Positions 42,747 to 51,068 of a stretch of 64,000 bases of DNA are shown here, one piece after another. Made by a program: the position numbers and the translations under genes. The DNA is from Antarctobacter aquimaris (GTDB taxonomy: Bacteria; Pseudomonadota; Alphaproteobacteria; Rhodobacterales; Rhodobacteraceae), in assembly GCF_900184945.1 (NCBI RefSeq), contig NZ_FXYF01000001.1:372001-436000 (forward strand), read 5' to 3'. The stretch's first letter is position 1, and each line of letters begins with the position of its first letter. The notes beneath the pieces are model-generated. The model did not search any database. It was not told the origin of the DNA and saw only the letters and a list, made by a program, of their open reading frames with translations.

Positions 42747-43690
42747 TCCTGCTGGCCAGCTACCTGCTGGTCGCCTTCGCCGCCTCTGCAGACCCGCTGC
42801 GAATCGCCACCTGGCACGGCGATTTCAGCCGCAAGGGGCCGGGGCTGCTGCTGGCCGATCTCGACAAGGCACCGCCCGACCTGGCGCCGATCCTGTCGGC
42901 GGGGCCCGACGTGCTGCTGCTGACGGATTTCGACTATGATGCCGGGCTCGTCGCCGTGGACAAGCTGCGCGCGTTGCTGGCGGGGCAGGGGCTGGAGTAT
43001 CCGCATGTCCTGGCCGCGCGGCCCAACACCGGGATGCCCACAGGGCTGGACATCGACGGCGACGGCCGGCGCGGCGGCCCGCGCGATGCGCAGGGCTTTG
43101 GCTGGTTCTCGGGGCAGGGCGGGCTGGTGGTGCTGTCGCGCTATCCGCTGCACCTTGAGGCCGATCACAGCGCGCTGCTGTGGAAGGACGCGCCGGACAG
43201 CGCCATCGCTCCGGACGATCCGGCGCTGGCCGTGCAGCGGCTGTCGTCCGCAGCGCATTGGGCGGTGACGGTGCAGGCGCCGGATGCGCCGCTGACCCTG
43301 CTGACGCTGGCCGCCACGCCGCCGGTGTTCGACGGGCCGGAGGACCGCAACGGGCGGCGCAACCGCGACGAGGTGCTGCTGTGGGCGCATGTGCTGGACG
43401 GCGCGCTGGGCGCGGTGCCGGAGGGGCCGGTGGTGCTGCTGGGCAACCTCAACCTGGACCCCGACCGGGGCGAGGGGCTGCGCGAGGCAGCGGCGCGGGT
43501 GCTGGCGCATCCGCGATTGCAGGACCCCTTGCCGGGGGCGGCGACAGTCCAGTGGGACAGCACCGGGCCGATGCGGACCAGCTACGTCCTGCCGGACCGT
43601 GCGCTGACGGTGATCGGCGCCGGTGTCATCCCGCCCGCGCCGGAGACCGGCCGGCATGGGCTGGTCTGGGTCGACCTGCGCCCGGGCTGA
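42629..43690 (+). CDS. Exported endonuclease/exonuclease/phosphatase-family protein
   Basis: A frame of 353 residues contains an EEP-fold protein after a signal-like segment (LILLASYLLVAFAASA, about residues 40-55). The fold begins DPLRIATWHGDF, then DVLLLTDFDYD, a central LVVLSRYPL and GNLNLDPDRGEG, ending RHGLVWVDL. Compared with nucleases of the family (ATWN, LQE, GDFN, SDH), several catalytic positions differ (His for Asn, Thr-Asp for Gln-Glu, GNLN for GDxN), so activity is doubtful. The only ATG in frame is 42629, inside the upstream gene; the true start may be a non-ATG codon nearer 42730. The 3' end overlaps the epimerase gene on the other strand by 65 bases. Confidence 0.7.
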   Translation: MGLSAGELVHAGDRADEDRRADRGKASARLRAGRLAGRLILLASYLLVAFAASADPLRIATWHGDFSRKGPGLLLADLDKAPPDLAPILSAGPDVLLLTDFDYDAGLVAVDKLRALLAGQGLEYPHVLAARPNTGMPTGLDIDGDGRRGGPRDAQGFGWFSGQGGLVVLSRYPLHLEADHSALLWKDAPDSAIAPDDPALAVQRLSSAAHWAVTVQAPDAPLTLLTLAATPPVFDGPEDRNGRRNRDEVLLWAHVLDGALGAVPEGPVVLLGNLNLDPDRGEGLREAAARVLAHPRLQDPLPGAATVQWDSTGPMRTSYVLPDRALTVIGAGVIPPAPETGRHGLVWVDLRPG

Positions 43691-44549
43691 GCACCGGGGC
43701 CAGGGCGACGGCAAGTGCCTTGGCCGGATCGGTGTCGACAAAGCCGGGCAGCACGGCGTCAAGGCTGGCGCGCGTCAGGCGGTGCGGCTTGGACCAGAGA
43801 TAGCGCATTTCCAGCAGGGACCGCGCCACGCGCCAGAACGGCCGGGCCAGATGCAGCGGCCACCACGCCATGCGCCTTACCCGAACCTCGCACCCCAGCA
43901 CCCGACCGCAGAGCGCGGCCAGTTCCGTGCCGGTCAGCGTGTAGCCGGGAAAGTTGATCTCGGCATAGGGCGGCAGGCTGTGGCGCCGTTCCGCCAGCGC
44001 GACGGCGGCGCGCGCCATGTCCGGCAGCCAGGCCCAGGCATGCGGCACCGCCGGGTCGCCGGGATAGGTCAGGATGCCCTTTTTCAGCGACGGCGCGATC
44101 TGCAGGTCGAACCAGTTGCCGGAGGCTTCGGTGTCGAGGAAATCCCCGGCCCGCAGCAGGATCACCCGCACGCCTGCATCGCGGTAGCTGCGCTCCATCG
44201 CGATGCGGATGCGGCCCAGCGGGTTGGCCGCGCGCTGCGGAATGTCGGGGCCAAAGCCCTCGGGCGCATCCGCGCCAAAGACGTAGACGTTGCCCGGGAC
44301 GATCACCGTCGCCCCCGAGGCGCGCGCTGCCGCGATCACCTGCGCGGTCTGCCCCGGCACCTGCGCCGCCCAATCGGGATAGGGCGGGTTCCAGCCGTTG
44401 ACGATGATGTCGGCCCCCATGGCCGCATCCGCCAGGTTGCCGCCGGCGCGGTCATGCAGCCGGACCTGCCAGCCCGCGTCGCGGAACGCCGCGGCCGCGT
44501 TGCGGCCAAAGCGGCCATGTCCGCCCAATATCAGTGCCGTGCCTGTCAT
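43626..44549 (-). CDS. NAD-dependent epimerase/dehydratase-like protein
   Basis: The 307-residue protein is an extended SDR: the N-terminal nucleotide loop is GGHGRFGRN, with ADIIVNGWNPP and a PGNVYVFG strand. The usual YxxxK pair is not clear, so catalytic type is uncertain; atypical SDRs of this kind often act as NAD(P)-binding sensors or reductases. The second ATG (44549) is preferred because AAGGA lies 7 bases upstream of it, while it sits too close to the first ATG. It is divergent from the LysR gene, which probably regulates it. The last codons run antisense into the EEP-like gene. Confidence 0.8.
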   Translation of the reverse strand: MTGTALILGGHGRFGRNAAAAFRDAGWQVRLHDRAGGNLADAAMGADIIVNGWNPPYPDWAAQVPGQTAQVIAAARASGATVIVPGNVYVFGADAPEGFGPDIPQRAANPLGRIRIAMERSYRDAGVRVILLRAGDFLDTEASGNWFDLQIAPSLKKGILTYPGDPAVPHAWAWLPDMARAAVALAERRHSLPPYAEINFPGYTLTGTELAALCGRVLGCEVRVRRMAWWPLHLARPFWRVARSLLEMRYLWSKPHRLTRASLDAVLPGFVDTDPAKALAVALAPVLSPGAGRPRPAHAGRSPARAG

Positions 44550-44582
44550 GTTCATGTCCTTGCAATGTGGCATGGCCGCAGA

Positions 44583-44597
44583 TTGTGCCATTCACAA
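44583..44597. promoter_or_regulatory. LysR-type box TTGTG-N5-CACAA
   Basis: TTGTGCCATTCACAA is a perfect palindrome containing the T-N11-A core expected of LysR-type regulators. It sits in the 94-bp spacer between the epimerase-like gene and the LysR gene, 46 bases before the latter. Confidence 0.75.
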
Positions 44598-44643
44598 GCT
44601 TTGCGGAATTGCCAAAAATCGCAGATCACGTATTCATGGGTGA

Positions 44644-45564
44644 ATGGACAAGGGGATATCCAAGCTCGACTGGTCGCTGGTGCAGACCTTCCTGGCGGTG
44701 GCCGAGACCGGGTCGCTGTCCGAGGCGGCGCGGCGGCTGGCCATGTCGCAGCCCACCGCCGGGCGGCAGATCCGGCAGATCGAGGCGGCGCTGGATCTGG
44801 AACTGTTCCAGCGCCAGCCGCGCGGGCTGGCGCTGACCGAGGCGGGGGCGGCGCTGCTGCCGCATGCCCGCCGGATGGCCGAGGGCCTGTCGGCGCTGCG
44901 CCTTGCGGCCGCGGGACGCTCCGGGCGGCTGGCCGGTCCGGTGCGCATCACCGCCAGCGTCTATGTCGCCCACCACCACCTGCCGCCGATCCTGGCCCGG
45001 CTGCGCGCGGAAGAGCCGGAGATCGACATCGACCTGGTGCCCACGGACCGGCTGGAAAACCTGCTGTACCGCGAGGCCGACATCGCCGTGCGCATGTACC
45101 AAAGCGAACAGCTGGACATCGTCAGCCGCCACCTGGGCGACCTGCCGCTGGGCCTGTATGCCGCGAAAACCTACATCGCGCGGCGCGGCACACCCGCGAC
45201 CCTGGACGAGTTTTTCGCGCACGACCTGGTGGGCTACGACCGGTCCGACCAGATCCTGCGCGGCATGCGCGACAAGGGGATCGCCGCGCAGCGCGAGTGG
45301 TTCGCCACCCGCACCGACCAGCAGGCGGTCTACTGGGAACTGGTCCGCGCCGGCTGTGGCATCGGCTTTGGCCAGCGCGCGGTGGGTGACGCCGACCCGC
45401 AGGTCGAGCGTGTCCTGCCGGACCTGCCGCTGCCCGACCTGCCGCTGTGGCTGGCCGCGCACGAGGCGGTGCGCCACACACCGCGCATCCGCCGGGTCTG
45501 GGACGCGCTGGCGGCGGGGCTGGCGGGGCTTGTGGCGGGTTCGCCGACCAGTGGTCGATATTGA
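44644..45564 (+). CDS. LysR-family transcriptional regulator
   Basis: The 306-residue regulator has an N-terminal winged helix-turn-helix (WSLVQTFLAVAETGSLSEAARRLAMSQ, residues about 10-36), then the linker and a ligand-binding domain of the PBP type. It most likely controls the divergent epimerase-like gene and itself through the palindrome at 44583-44597. Its effector is unknown. It is 54 bases upstream of leuB but leuB has its own Shine-Dalgarno and probably its own promoter. Confidence 0.9.
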   Translation: MDKGISKLDWSLVQTFLAVAETGSLSEAARRLAMSQPTAGRQIRQIEAALDLELFQRQPRGLALTEAGAALLPHARRMAEGLSALRLAAAGRSGRLAGPVRITASVYVAHHHLPPILARLRAEEPEIDIDLVPTDRLENLLYREADIAVRMYQSEQLDIVSRHLGDLPLGLYAAKTYIARRGTPATLDEFFAHDLVGYDRSDQILRGMRDKGIAAQREWFATRTDQQAVYWELVRAGCGIGFGQRAVGDADPQVERVLPDLPLPDLPLWLAAHEAVRHTPRIRRVWDALAAGLAGLVAGSPTSGRY

Positions 45565-45618
45565 CGCTCCGGGGCGCGCGCGCTAGGGGCCTTGCGTCAC
45601 CTTTAGGAGAGTCCGCCC

Positions 45619-46725
45619 ATGACCAACCCTTCGCTTCTCATCCTGCCCGGCGACGGCATCGGCCCCGAAGTCATGGCCGAGGTCCGCAAGGTCATCGACT
45701 GGTATGGCGCCAAGCGCGGCATGGTCTTTGACGTCTCCGAGGACCTGGTGGGCGGTGCCGCCTACGACGCGCACGGCACCCCGCTGACCGACGCGACCAT
45801 GGCCAGGGCGCAGGCGGTGGACGCCGTGCTGCTGGGCGCCGTGGGCGGCCCGAAATACGACAAGCTGGATTTCAGCGTGAAGCCCGAGCGCGGCCTCCTG
45901 CGCCTGCGCAAGGAGATGGACCTCTATGCCAACCTGCGCCCGGCGCAGTGCTTTGACGCGCTGGCGGACTTCTCCTCGCTCAAGACCGAGGTCGTTGCGG
46001 GTCTCGACATCATGATCATCCGCGAGCTGACCTCGGGCGTCTACTTTGGCGAGCCGCGCGGCATCATCCGCGAGGGCAACGAGCGGGTCGGCATCAACAC
46101 CCAGCGCTACACCGAGTCCGAGATCGCCCGCGTGGCGCGGTCGGCCTTTGAACTGGCGCGCAAACGCGGCAACAAGGTCTGCTCGATGGAGAAGGCCAAC
46201 GTGATGGAATCGGGCGTGCTGTGGCGCGACGTGGTGCAGGAAATCCACGACGCCGAGTACCCGGATGTCGAGCTGAGCCACATGTACGCCGACGCCGGCG
46301 CGATGCAGCTGACCCGCTGGCCCAAGCAGTTCGACGTGATCGTCACCGACAACCTGTTCGGCGACCTGCTGTCCGACCTCGCCGCGATGCTGACCGGCAG
46401 CCTCGGCATGCTGCCCTCGGCCAGTCTGGGCGCGCCGATGGAGAACGGCCGCCCCAAGGCGCTGTACGAGCCGGTGCACGGCTCTGCCCCGGACATCGCC
46501 GGGCAGGGCAAGGCGAACCCGATCGCCTGCATCCTGAGCTTTGCCATGGCGCTGCGCTACAGCTTTGACGCGGGCGCCGAGGCCGACCGGCTGGAGCAGG
46601 CGGTCAACGCGGTCCTGGCCGACGGGATCCGCACCGCCGATCTGCTGGGCCAGGAGGGCGTTCAGCCCGTCACGACCAGCGAGATGGGCGATGCGGTGAT
46701 CGCCAAGCTGGACGCGTCGCTGTAA
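45619..46725 (+). CDS. leuB: 3-isopropylmalate dehydrogenase
   Basis: The 368-residue enzyme catalyses oxidative decarboxylation of 3-isopropylmalate. It shows GDGIGPEV near the start, [30 protein letters not shown] (substrate Arg residues), [12 protein letters not shown] (metal-binding Asp) and [12 protein letters not shown] (NAD loop). AGGAG lies about 10 bases before the ATG. Together with leuC and leuD it completes the middle of the leucine pathway, but the three genes are not a compact operon. Confidence 0.97.
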   Translation: MTNPSLLILPGDGIGPEVMAEVRKVIDWYGAKRGMVFDVSEDLVGGAAYDAHGTPLTDATMARAQAVDAVLLGAVGGPKYDKLDFSVKPERGLLRLRKEMDLYANLRPAQCFDALADFSSLKTEVVAGLDIMIIRELTSGVYFGEPRGIIREGNERVGINTQRYTESEIARVARSAFELARKRGNKVCSMEKANVMESGVLWRDVVQEIHDAEYPDVELSHMYADAGAMQLTRWPKQFDVIVTDNLFGDLLSDLAAMLTGSLGMLPSASLGAPMENGRPKALYEPVHGSAPDIAGQGKANPIACILSFAMALRYSFDAGAEADRLEQAVNAVLADGIRTADLLGQEGVQPVTTSEMGDAVIAKLDASL

Positions 46726-46733
46726 TCCGGACA

Positions 46734-46760
46734 GGCGCCGGGGTGGCCTGCCCCGGCGCC
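46734..46760. terminator. Hairpin between convergent leuB and bciA
   Basis: Perfect 10-bp arms GGCGCCGGGG (46734-46743) and CCCCGGCGCC (46751-46760) with a 7-base loop fill almost the entire 36-bp gap between the two stops. It has no T-run but is positioned to serve both genes. Confidence 0.65.
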
Positions 46761-46761
46761 G

Positions 46762-47709
46762 TCAGAACACCGCGTGGGCGCCGAGGTCCGCCGTGACCTC
46801 GCCCCGGATCATCCGCGCGTAGTGATCCCACAGCGTGTCGGTGCCGAATTCCGGCGTCGCCGCGGCATCGTAGCGGCCTGCATCCTCGTCCCAGTGCAAC
46901 ATCGATTCGGTGGCGTAATAGCGGCCGATCCGGGCCAGGTCCGCCTTGGCGGCGAGGCGCGGGCTGACGCGGCCGAGCGCGCCCAGCGTGGCGGCGATGC
47001 CGTCCATCAGCGCAAAGGGCACCTGCCGGAAACGGGCCGGACGGCCCAGCATGGCAAACAGCCGTTCGCCCTGATCGCGCGGGGTGATCGCCGGGCCGGG
47101 GCCGCCGATCGGCAGGATGCGGTTGCGCCGCGCCGGATCGTCGAGACAGCCGACGATGTAGCGCGCCAGGTCGGCGTCCGAGATCGGCTTGCACGCCGTT
47201 TGCAGGCCGTCGCCGAACAGCAGGAACGGCTTGCCCGCCTGGACCCGCGCCACCTGGCCCGACAGCGATTTGAAAAAGGCGGTGGGCCGCACGATGCTCC
47301 AGTCCAGCCCGCTGTCCCGCAGCCGCGCCTCGAAGGCGAGCTTGGCGAACTGGAACGGCAGCCGCGGCTTTTGCACGCAGATGGCGGACAGCAGCACAAA
47401 GCGGCGTGCGCCGGCCGCGCGCGCGGTGTCCAGCAGCCTGACCTGCGCATCATGGTCCACGGCCCAGGCATCGCGGGGCGTGCCGCTGCGCGAGGCGATG
47501 CAGGATATCACCGTCTCGATACGCTCTCCGGCCAGGGCGCTGCGCAGGCTGTCGGCATCGGAAAGGTTGCAGGTCAAGGGCTTGCACCCCGCGACGGGCG
47601 GCGCGGCCCCGGGGCGCAGCGGGCAGAGCACCCTGTGCCCCTCGGCCAATAGCCGCCGCGCCACGGCCTGTCCGATCGTGCCGCTTGCCCCTGCCAGTAG
47701 AACCGTCAT
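46762..47709 (-). CDS. bciA: BciA, divinyl (proto)chlorophyllide a 8-vinyl reductase
   Basis: The 315-residue atypical SDR starts MTVLLAGASGTIGQAVARRLL. It carries blocks I recognise from plant DVR and bacterial BciA: FVLLSAICVQKPRLPFQ, SIVRPTAFFKSLSGQV, FGDGLQTACKPISD, ILPIGGPGPAITP and IGRYYATESML. It reduces the 8-vinyl group of the chlorin using NADPH in bacteriochlorophyll synthesis. ATG at 47709 is chosen over an upstream TTG. The gene stands alone 19 kb from the bch/crt genes but has a PpsR-type palindrome 22 bases upstream of its start, supporting the assignment. Other NmrA-like proteins are an alternative, but the block match is specific. Confidence 0.9.
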   Translation of the reverse strand: MTVLLAGASGTIGQAVARRLLAEGHRVLCPLRPGAAPPVAGCKPLTCNLSDADSLRSALAGERIETVISCIASRSGTPRDAWAVDHDAQVRLLDTARAAGARRFVLLSAICVQKPRLPFQFAKLAFEARLRDSGLDWSIVRPTAFFKSLSGQVARVQAGKPFLLFGDGLQTACKPISDADLARYIVGCLDDPARRNRILPIGGPGPAITPRDQGERLFAMLGRPARFRQVPFALMDGIAATLGALGRVSPRLAAKADLARIGRYYATESMLHWDEDAGRYDAAATPEFGTDTLWDHYARMIRGEVTADLGAHAVF

Positions 47710-47730
47710 ACCGTTGCCCGCGACCGTGAG

Positions 47731-47748
47731 TGTCAATCAAGAGTGACA
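47731..47748. promoter_or_regulatory. PpsR/CrtJ-type operator upstream of bciA
   Basis: TGTCAATCAAGAGTGACA matches TGTCA-N8-TGACA exactly, as do the two sites in the crtA/crtI promoter. It lies in the 133-bp divergent spacer between bciA and the EamA transporter gene, close to bciA. Confidence 0.8.
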
Positions 47749-47842
47749 CTTCGGGTCCGTCCCGTCCATCTTGCATTTCCCGCCTGCGGCCACTTGATTA
47801 GCGATAACGCGTCGCCGCTTCGACTCAGCCCCGTGGTTCCCC

Positions 47843-48817
47843 ATGCCTCCCAATGCCCAAGGCGCCCTTCTGGCGCTTCTCTCCTTCGCCATTTACGCGC
47901 TGCACGATGTCATCGTGAAATACCTGGGCGGGTTCTACAGCCCGGTTCAGATCGTGTTCTTCAGCGGGCTGTTCGCCTTTCCGCTGGCGACCCTGATCCT
48001 GATCCGCGAATCACAGCCCGGCACCCTGCGCCCGGTGCATCCCTGGTGGATGGCGGTGCGGACCGTTTCGGCGGTCATCACCGGCTTTGCCGCCTTTTAC
48101 GCGTTTTCCGTGCTGCCGCTGGCGCAGACCTACGCGATCCTGTTTGCCGCGCCGCTGCTGATCACCATCCTGGCGATTCCGCTGCTGGGCGAGGTGGTGG
48201 GGCCGCGGCGCTGGGCGGCGGTGGTCGTCGGGCTGTGCGGCGTGCTGGTGGTGCTGCGCCCCGGCGGGACCGACCTCAGCCTGGGCCATCTCGCGGCGGT
48301 CGTCGCGGCGCTGATGAGCTCGCTGGTGTCGGTGATCGCGCGCAAGATCGGACGCGAAGAGCGCAGCGTGGTCATGCTGCTGTACCCGATTCTCGCCAAC
48401 TTCGTGGTGATGGGGGCGCTGTTGCCCTTTGTCTATGTGCCGATGCCGGCGGTGGACCTGGGCGCGCTGGCGCTGATGTCGGCCATGGCCTTTGTCGCGG
48501 CGACGCTGATCATCCAGGCCTACCGCGCCGGTGAGGCGGTGGTGGTCGCGCCGATGCAGTATTCGCAGATCCTCTGGGCGGTGTTCACCGGGGCGGTGTT
48601 TTTCGACGAATACCCCGATGCCTGGACCGTGGCGGGCGCGGCGATCATCATCGGCAGCGGCATGTACATCGTGCTGCGCGAGCGCGGCAAGTCGCGGAGC
48701 ACCAGCCCGGTTCTGCGGTCGCGGCCCCGGTTCGAGACCGGCATCATCCCGCGCGTCCGGTTTTTCCGGGGCGACGCGCGGGACGAGGCGAAAGTCACCG
48801 GCGCCAGCAACGATTGA
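47843..48817 (+). CDS. EamA/DMT-family transporter
   Basis: The 324-residue inner-membrane protein has ten predicted helices in two EamA repeats: about 8-145 and 150-285 (GHLAAVVAALMSSLVSVIAR opens the second). The tail (about 290-324) is cytoplasmic and basic (RGKSRSTSPVLRSRP). The family exports amino acids, metabolites or nucleotide sugars; the substrate is unknown. It is divergent from bciA and lies immediately before the tRNA gene. Confidence 0.88.
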   Translation: MPPNAQGALLALLSFAIYALHDVIVKYLGGFYSPVQIVFFSGLFAFPLATLILIRESQPGTLRPVHPWWMAVRTVSAVITGFAAFYAFSVLPLAQTYAILFAAPLLITILAIPLLGEVVGPRRWAAVVVGLCGVLVVLRPGGTDLSLGHLAAVVAALMSSLVSVIARKIGREERSVVMLLYPILANFVVMGALLPFVYVPMPAVDLGALALMSAMAFVAATLIIQAYRAGEAVVVAPMQYSQILWAVFTGAVFFDEYPDAWTVAGAAIIIGSGMYIVLRERGKSRSTSPVLRSRPRFETGIIPRVRFFRGDARDEAKVTGASND

Positions 48818-48861
48818 GCCTTGCCAAAGACCGGCGGCTGGGCTATCCCGCCCGCCACGGT

Positions 48862-48938
48862 CGGAGTGTAGCTCAGCCTGGTAGAGCACTGTCTTCGGGA
48901 GGCAGGGGCCGGAGGTTCGAATCCTCTCACTCCGACCA
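48862..48938 (+). tRNA. tRNA-Pro(CGG)
   Basis: The 77-base cloverleaf closes with acceptor arms CGGAGTG/CACTCCG and an encoded ACCA end. The anticodon stem CTGTC/GGCAG encloses loop TTCGGGA, giving anticodon CGG for proline. The T-arm has GGTTCGAATCC. It starts 45 bases after the EamA stop, so its promoter may lie in that gap. Confidence 0.97.
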
Positions 48939-49082
48939 GTTTTCTCAAAATCTTGCAGCCCCGATGTGGCGTGTGCTGGTCCCATGAACGCGCGTCTCAT
49001 CCGCGTTTGCGGGGGGTATTGATGATGTGGCCGCGCTGGTCCCGCGCTTTTCGGTCGACGGGCGGCGCTGTCCCGGTCTTCT
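48939..49082. other. Non-coding region after tRNA-Pro
   Basis: No gene is supported. It contains two similar words, GATGTGGCGTGTGCTGGTCC near 48964 and GATGTGGCCGCGCTGGTCC near 49023. No copy of the tRNA 3' end is visible that would indicate an integrated element. Confidence 0.4.
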
Positions 49083-49436
49083 TCAGAACGCCCTGAAGTG
49101 GCCGCCCGGCGCGTCCTCCGGTAGGCGCAGGTCTCTATCGCCCGGCTTGCGCGCTGGCACCTGGTCGCGGCCGCCTTGGGCATCGAGCCCGCTGGACCAA
49201 TGCGACCACCACGAGGCCCTGGTGTACTCCGCCGCAGCCAGCCACGCCGCGGGTTCGTCGAAATGACCCTTTGAGGTGAAGTCGCCGGAATTCATGCGCT
49301 CGCCGGTGGCGCGCTCCAGCGCGAGGGGCGCCTGTATCAAGCGGCTGCCGGATCCTTTTTCCCGGCTGTCACCACCAGAGCGAGGGTTCGCGATGCTGCC
49401 TTGGTTTCTGGACCAGAGTGACGCCCGGGCGGGCAT
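49083..49436 (-). pseudogene. C-terminal remnant resembling polyhydroxyalkanoate synthase
   Basis: The last 65 residues of this frame resemble a PHA synthase C-terminus: FDEPAAWLAAAEYTRASWWSHW, then VPARKPGDRDLRLPEDAPGGHFRAF. This parallels AWLEQA...SWWLHWQQWL and APGTYV of PhaC proteins. The lipase box and the rest of the catalytic domain are missing; upstream parts of the frame (SLWSRNQGSIANPRSGG) are only weakly similar. It is probably the decayed end of a phaC-like gene. The DNA between here and 49624 shows no gene. Confidence 0.55.
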
Positions 49437-49624
49437 CGACCGCAGCGCCAGCCGTCTCTGGACGTCGAAGATCGTCTCGGGCTATTGCGCGAGACCGGGT
49501 CAGGCCCGGGTGAACGCCCGCGTGACCGATACGGCGATCTGTTTGCCGACCATAACGGCGAGCCTGCGCCGCGGAAGCTGCTTGGTCGCCGTCATTTCCG
49601 GGCCCGGTATCCGTCTTTCCTCGA

Positions 49625-50746
49625 TCAAACGGACCTCGGACCGGCCCCGGTGGCCGCGCCCTGCAAGGGCCGAAAGAAGGCCCGGATCTCCTGCGCCAGC
49701 GCCGCAGGCTGCTCCATGGCGGCGAAATGCCCGCCGGCCGCCATCTCGGTCCAGCGGCGGATATCGGGAAACATGCGCTCTGCCGCGGCGCGGCCCGGGC
49801 GGCGGATTTCGCGCGGGAACGCGGCATGGCCCATCGGCACCCGCACCTGGGACTCGTCCGGCACCGGCCAGTCACCGTGCAGGCGTGCGTAATAGGGCCA
49901 AAACGATGACCCGATCGCCCCGGTGAACCAGTAGAGCGAGATATTGGCGAGCATCCGGTCGCGGCTGACGGCGGTGAAGGGATCACCGGCGTGGTCGGTC
50001 CAGCGGTGGAATTTCTCGCCGATCCAGGCCGCCAGGCCGGCCGGCGAGTCGGTCAGCGCAAAGGCCAGGGTCTGCGGCTTGGTGCCCTGGATGATGGCAT
50101 AGGCAGTTTCCTCGCGCTCGAACTCCGACGGCTGGGGCCGGAGCGGCAGGTAATTCAGGTGCAGCCCCGTCACGCGGGAGGGGTGGCGCAGTGCCAGCGC
50201 CGATCCGGCAAAGGCGCCCCAGTCCCCGCCCTGCACACCGAACCGGTCATGTCCCAGCGCCGTCATCAGGTCGGCAAGGACATCCGCCATGTCCCCGGCG
50301 GAGAACCGTCTTTGCCCCGGCGCAAAGGACAGCCCGAAGCCCGGCAGAGAGGGGGCGATCACCGTGAAGGCATCCTCTGGATCGCCGCCGAACCGGGCGG
50401 GATCGGTCAGCATCGGCAGGATGTCGAGAAACTCGAACACCGAACCGGGCCAGCCGTGCAACAGCAGCAGGGGCCTGGGCGCCGGCCCCTTCCCTGCGGC
50501 CCTGATCGCGTGCAGGTCGATCCCGTGCAGGGGCAGCGTGACCTGCTGGAACGCGTTCAGCGCCGCCTCTTGCGCGCGCCAGTCGAAACCGTCCCGCCAA
50601 TAGGCGACCAGATCGGCCAGCCAGTCCGGATCGGTGCCATAGGCCCAGTCCGGCCCGGGCGTGCGGTCGGCAAAGCGGGTGCGGGACAGACGCAAGTGCA
50701 GGTCGTCGATCTGCGCCCGGGGGATGTGCAGGGAGAATGGCGCCAT
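49625..50746 (-). CDS. Epoxide hydrolase-family alpha/beta hydrolase
   Basis: The 373-residue enzyme has the juvenile-hormone/microsomal-type epoxide hydrolase N-terminus (FSLHIPRAQIDDLHLRLSRTRF), the oxyanion motif HGWPGS near residue 97, the nucleophile Asp in QGGDWG near 174 and His in AGGHFAAMEQP near 340. It would open an epoxide to a diol. The start lies 3 bases after the stop of a thiolase-like fragment, suggesting a joint transcript. No obvious Shine-Dalgarno is seen. Its substrate is unknown. Confidence 0.88.
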   Translation of the reverse strand: MAPFSLHIPRAQIDDLHLRLSRTRFADRTPGPDWAYGTDPDWLADLVAYWRDGFDWRAQEAALNAFQQVTLPLHGIDLHAIRAAGKGPAPRPLLLLHGWPGSVFEFLDILPMLTDPARFGGDPEDAFTVIAPSLPGFGLSFAPGQRRFSAGDMADVLADLMTALGHDRFGVQGGDWGAFAGSALALRHPSRVTGLHLNYLPLRPQPSEFEREETAYAIIQGTKPQTLAFALTDSPAGLAAWIGEKFHRWTDHAGDPFTAVSRDRMLANISLYWFTGAIGSSFWPYYARLHGDWPVPDESQVRVPMGHAAFPREIRRPGRAAAERMFPDIRRWTEMAAGGHFAAMEQPAALAQEIRAFFRPLQGAATGAGPRSV

Positions 50747-50749
50747 CGG

Positions 50750-50953
50750 TCAGGCCGCCATCGCGATGCTGCGCGACAGGTCCGTGTCGCGCGGTTCGGT
50801 GTGCGTGATGTCGGCGCAATCGGCCCGCCCCGCGTCGTCGGGGGCGATACCGGCGGTCAGACTGTCAGGTGCTGTCGGACCTGTGCGTTTGGGGCGCCCG
50901 CCGAAACCTCCGATGGTGCTGCGTGCGGCGGAAACGATGGCACTGTTTCGCAT
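50750..50953 (-). pseudogene. Thiolase N-terminal remnant
   Basis: This 67-residue frame begins MRNSAIVSAARSTIGGFGG and ends THTEPRDTDLSRSIAMAA. Both are recognisable thiolase blocks (compare INTEPRDMYLSRVAAMQAG at 32135-33313), but the segment between is shortened and everything from the catalytic Cys on is absent. The frame is open and in phase, so it may still be translated as a leader for the epoxide hydrolase, but it cannot be a thiolase. Confidence 0.7.
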
Positions 50954-51068
50954 GGAGTCCTCGGAGGGGTCTGCATTGGGGGAAAGGCGGGTCCGGCAGG
51001 CGGACAGGCACGATGGGCCCGCCCGCCTGCCGGTGAAAGAAGCGGCGGCAGTCCTGCCGCCGGTCCCG

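Noticed and set aside
48862-49624. Possible integrated element at tRNA-Pro
   Set aside because: No integrase, no duplicated tRNA end and no insertion-sequence ends were seen; only decayed gene pieces follow.
49276-49926. Plus-strand frame of 216 codons after tRNA-Pro
   Set aside because: It runs antisense to the phaC-like fragment and the epoxide hydrolase and has no similarity to a known family.
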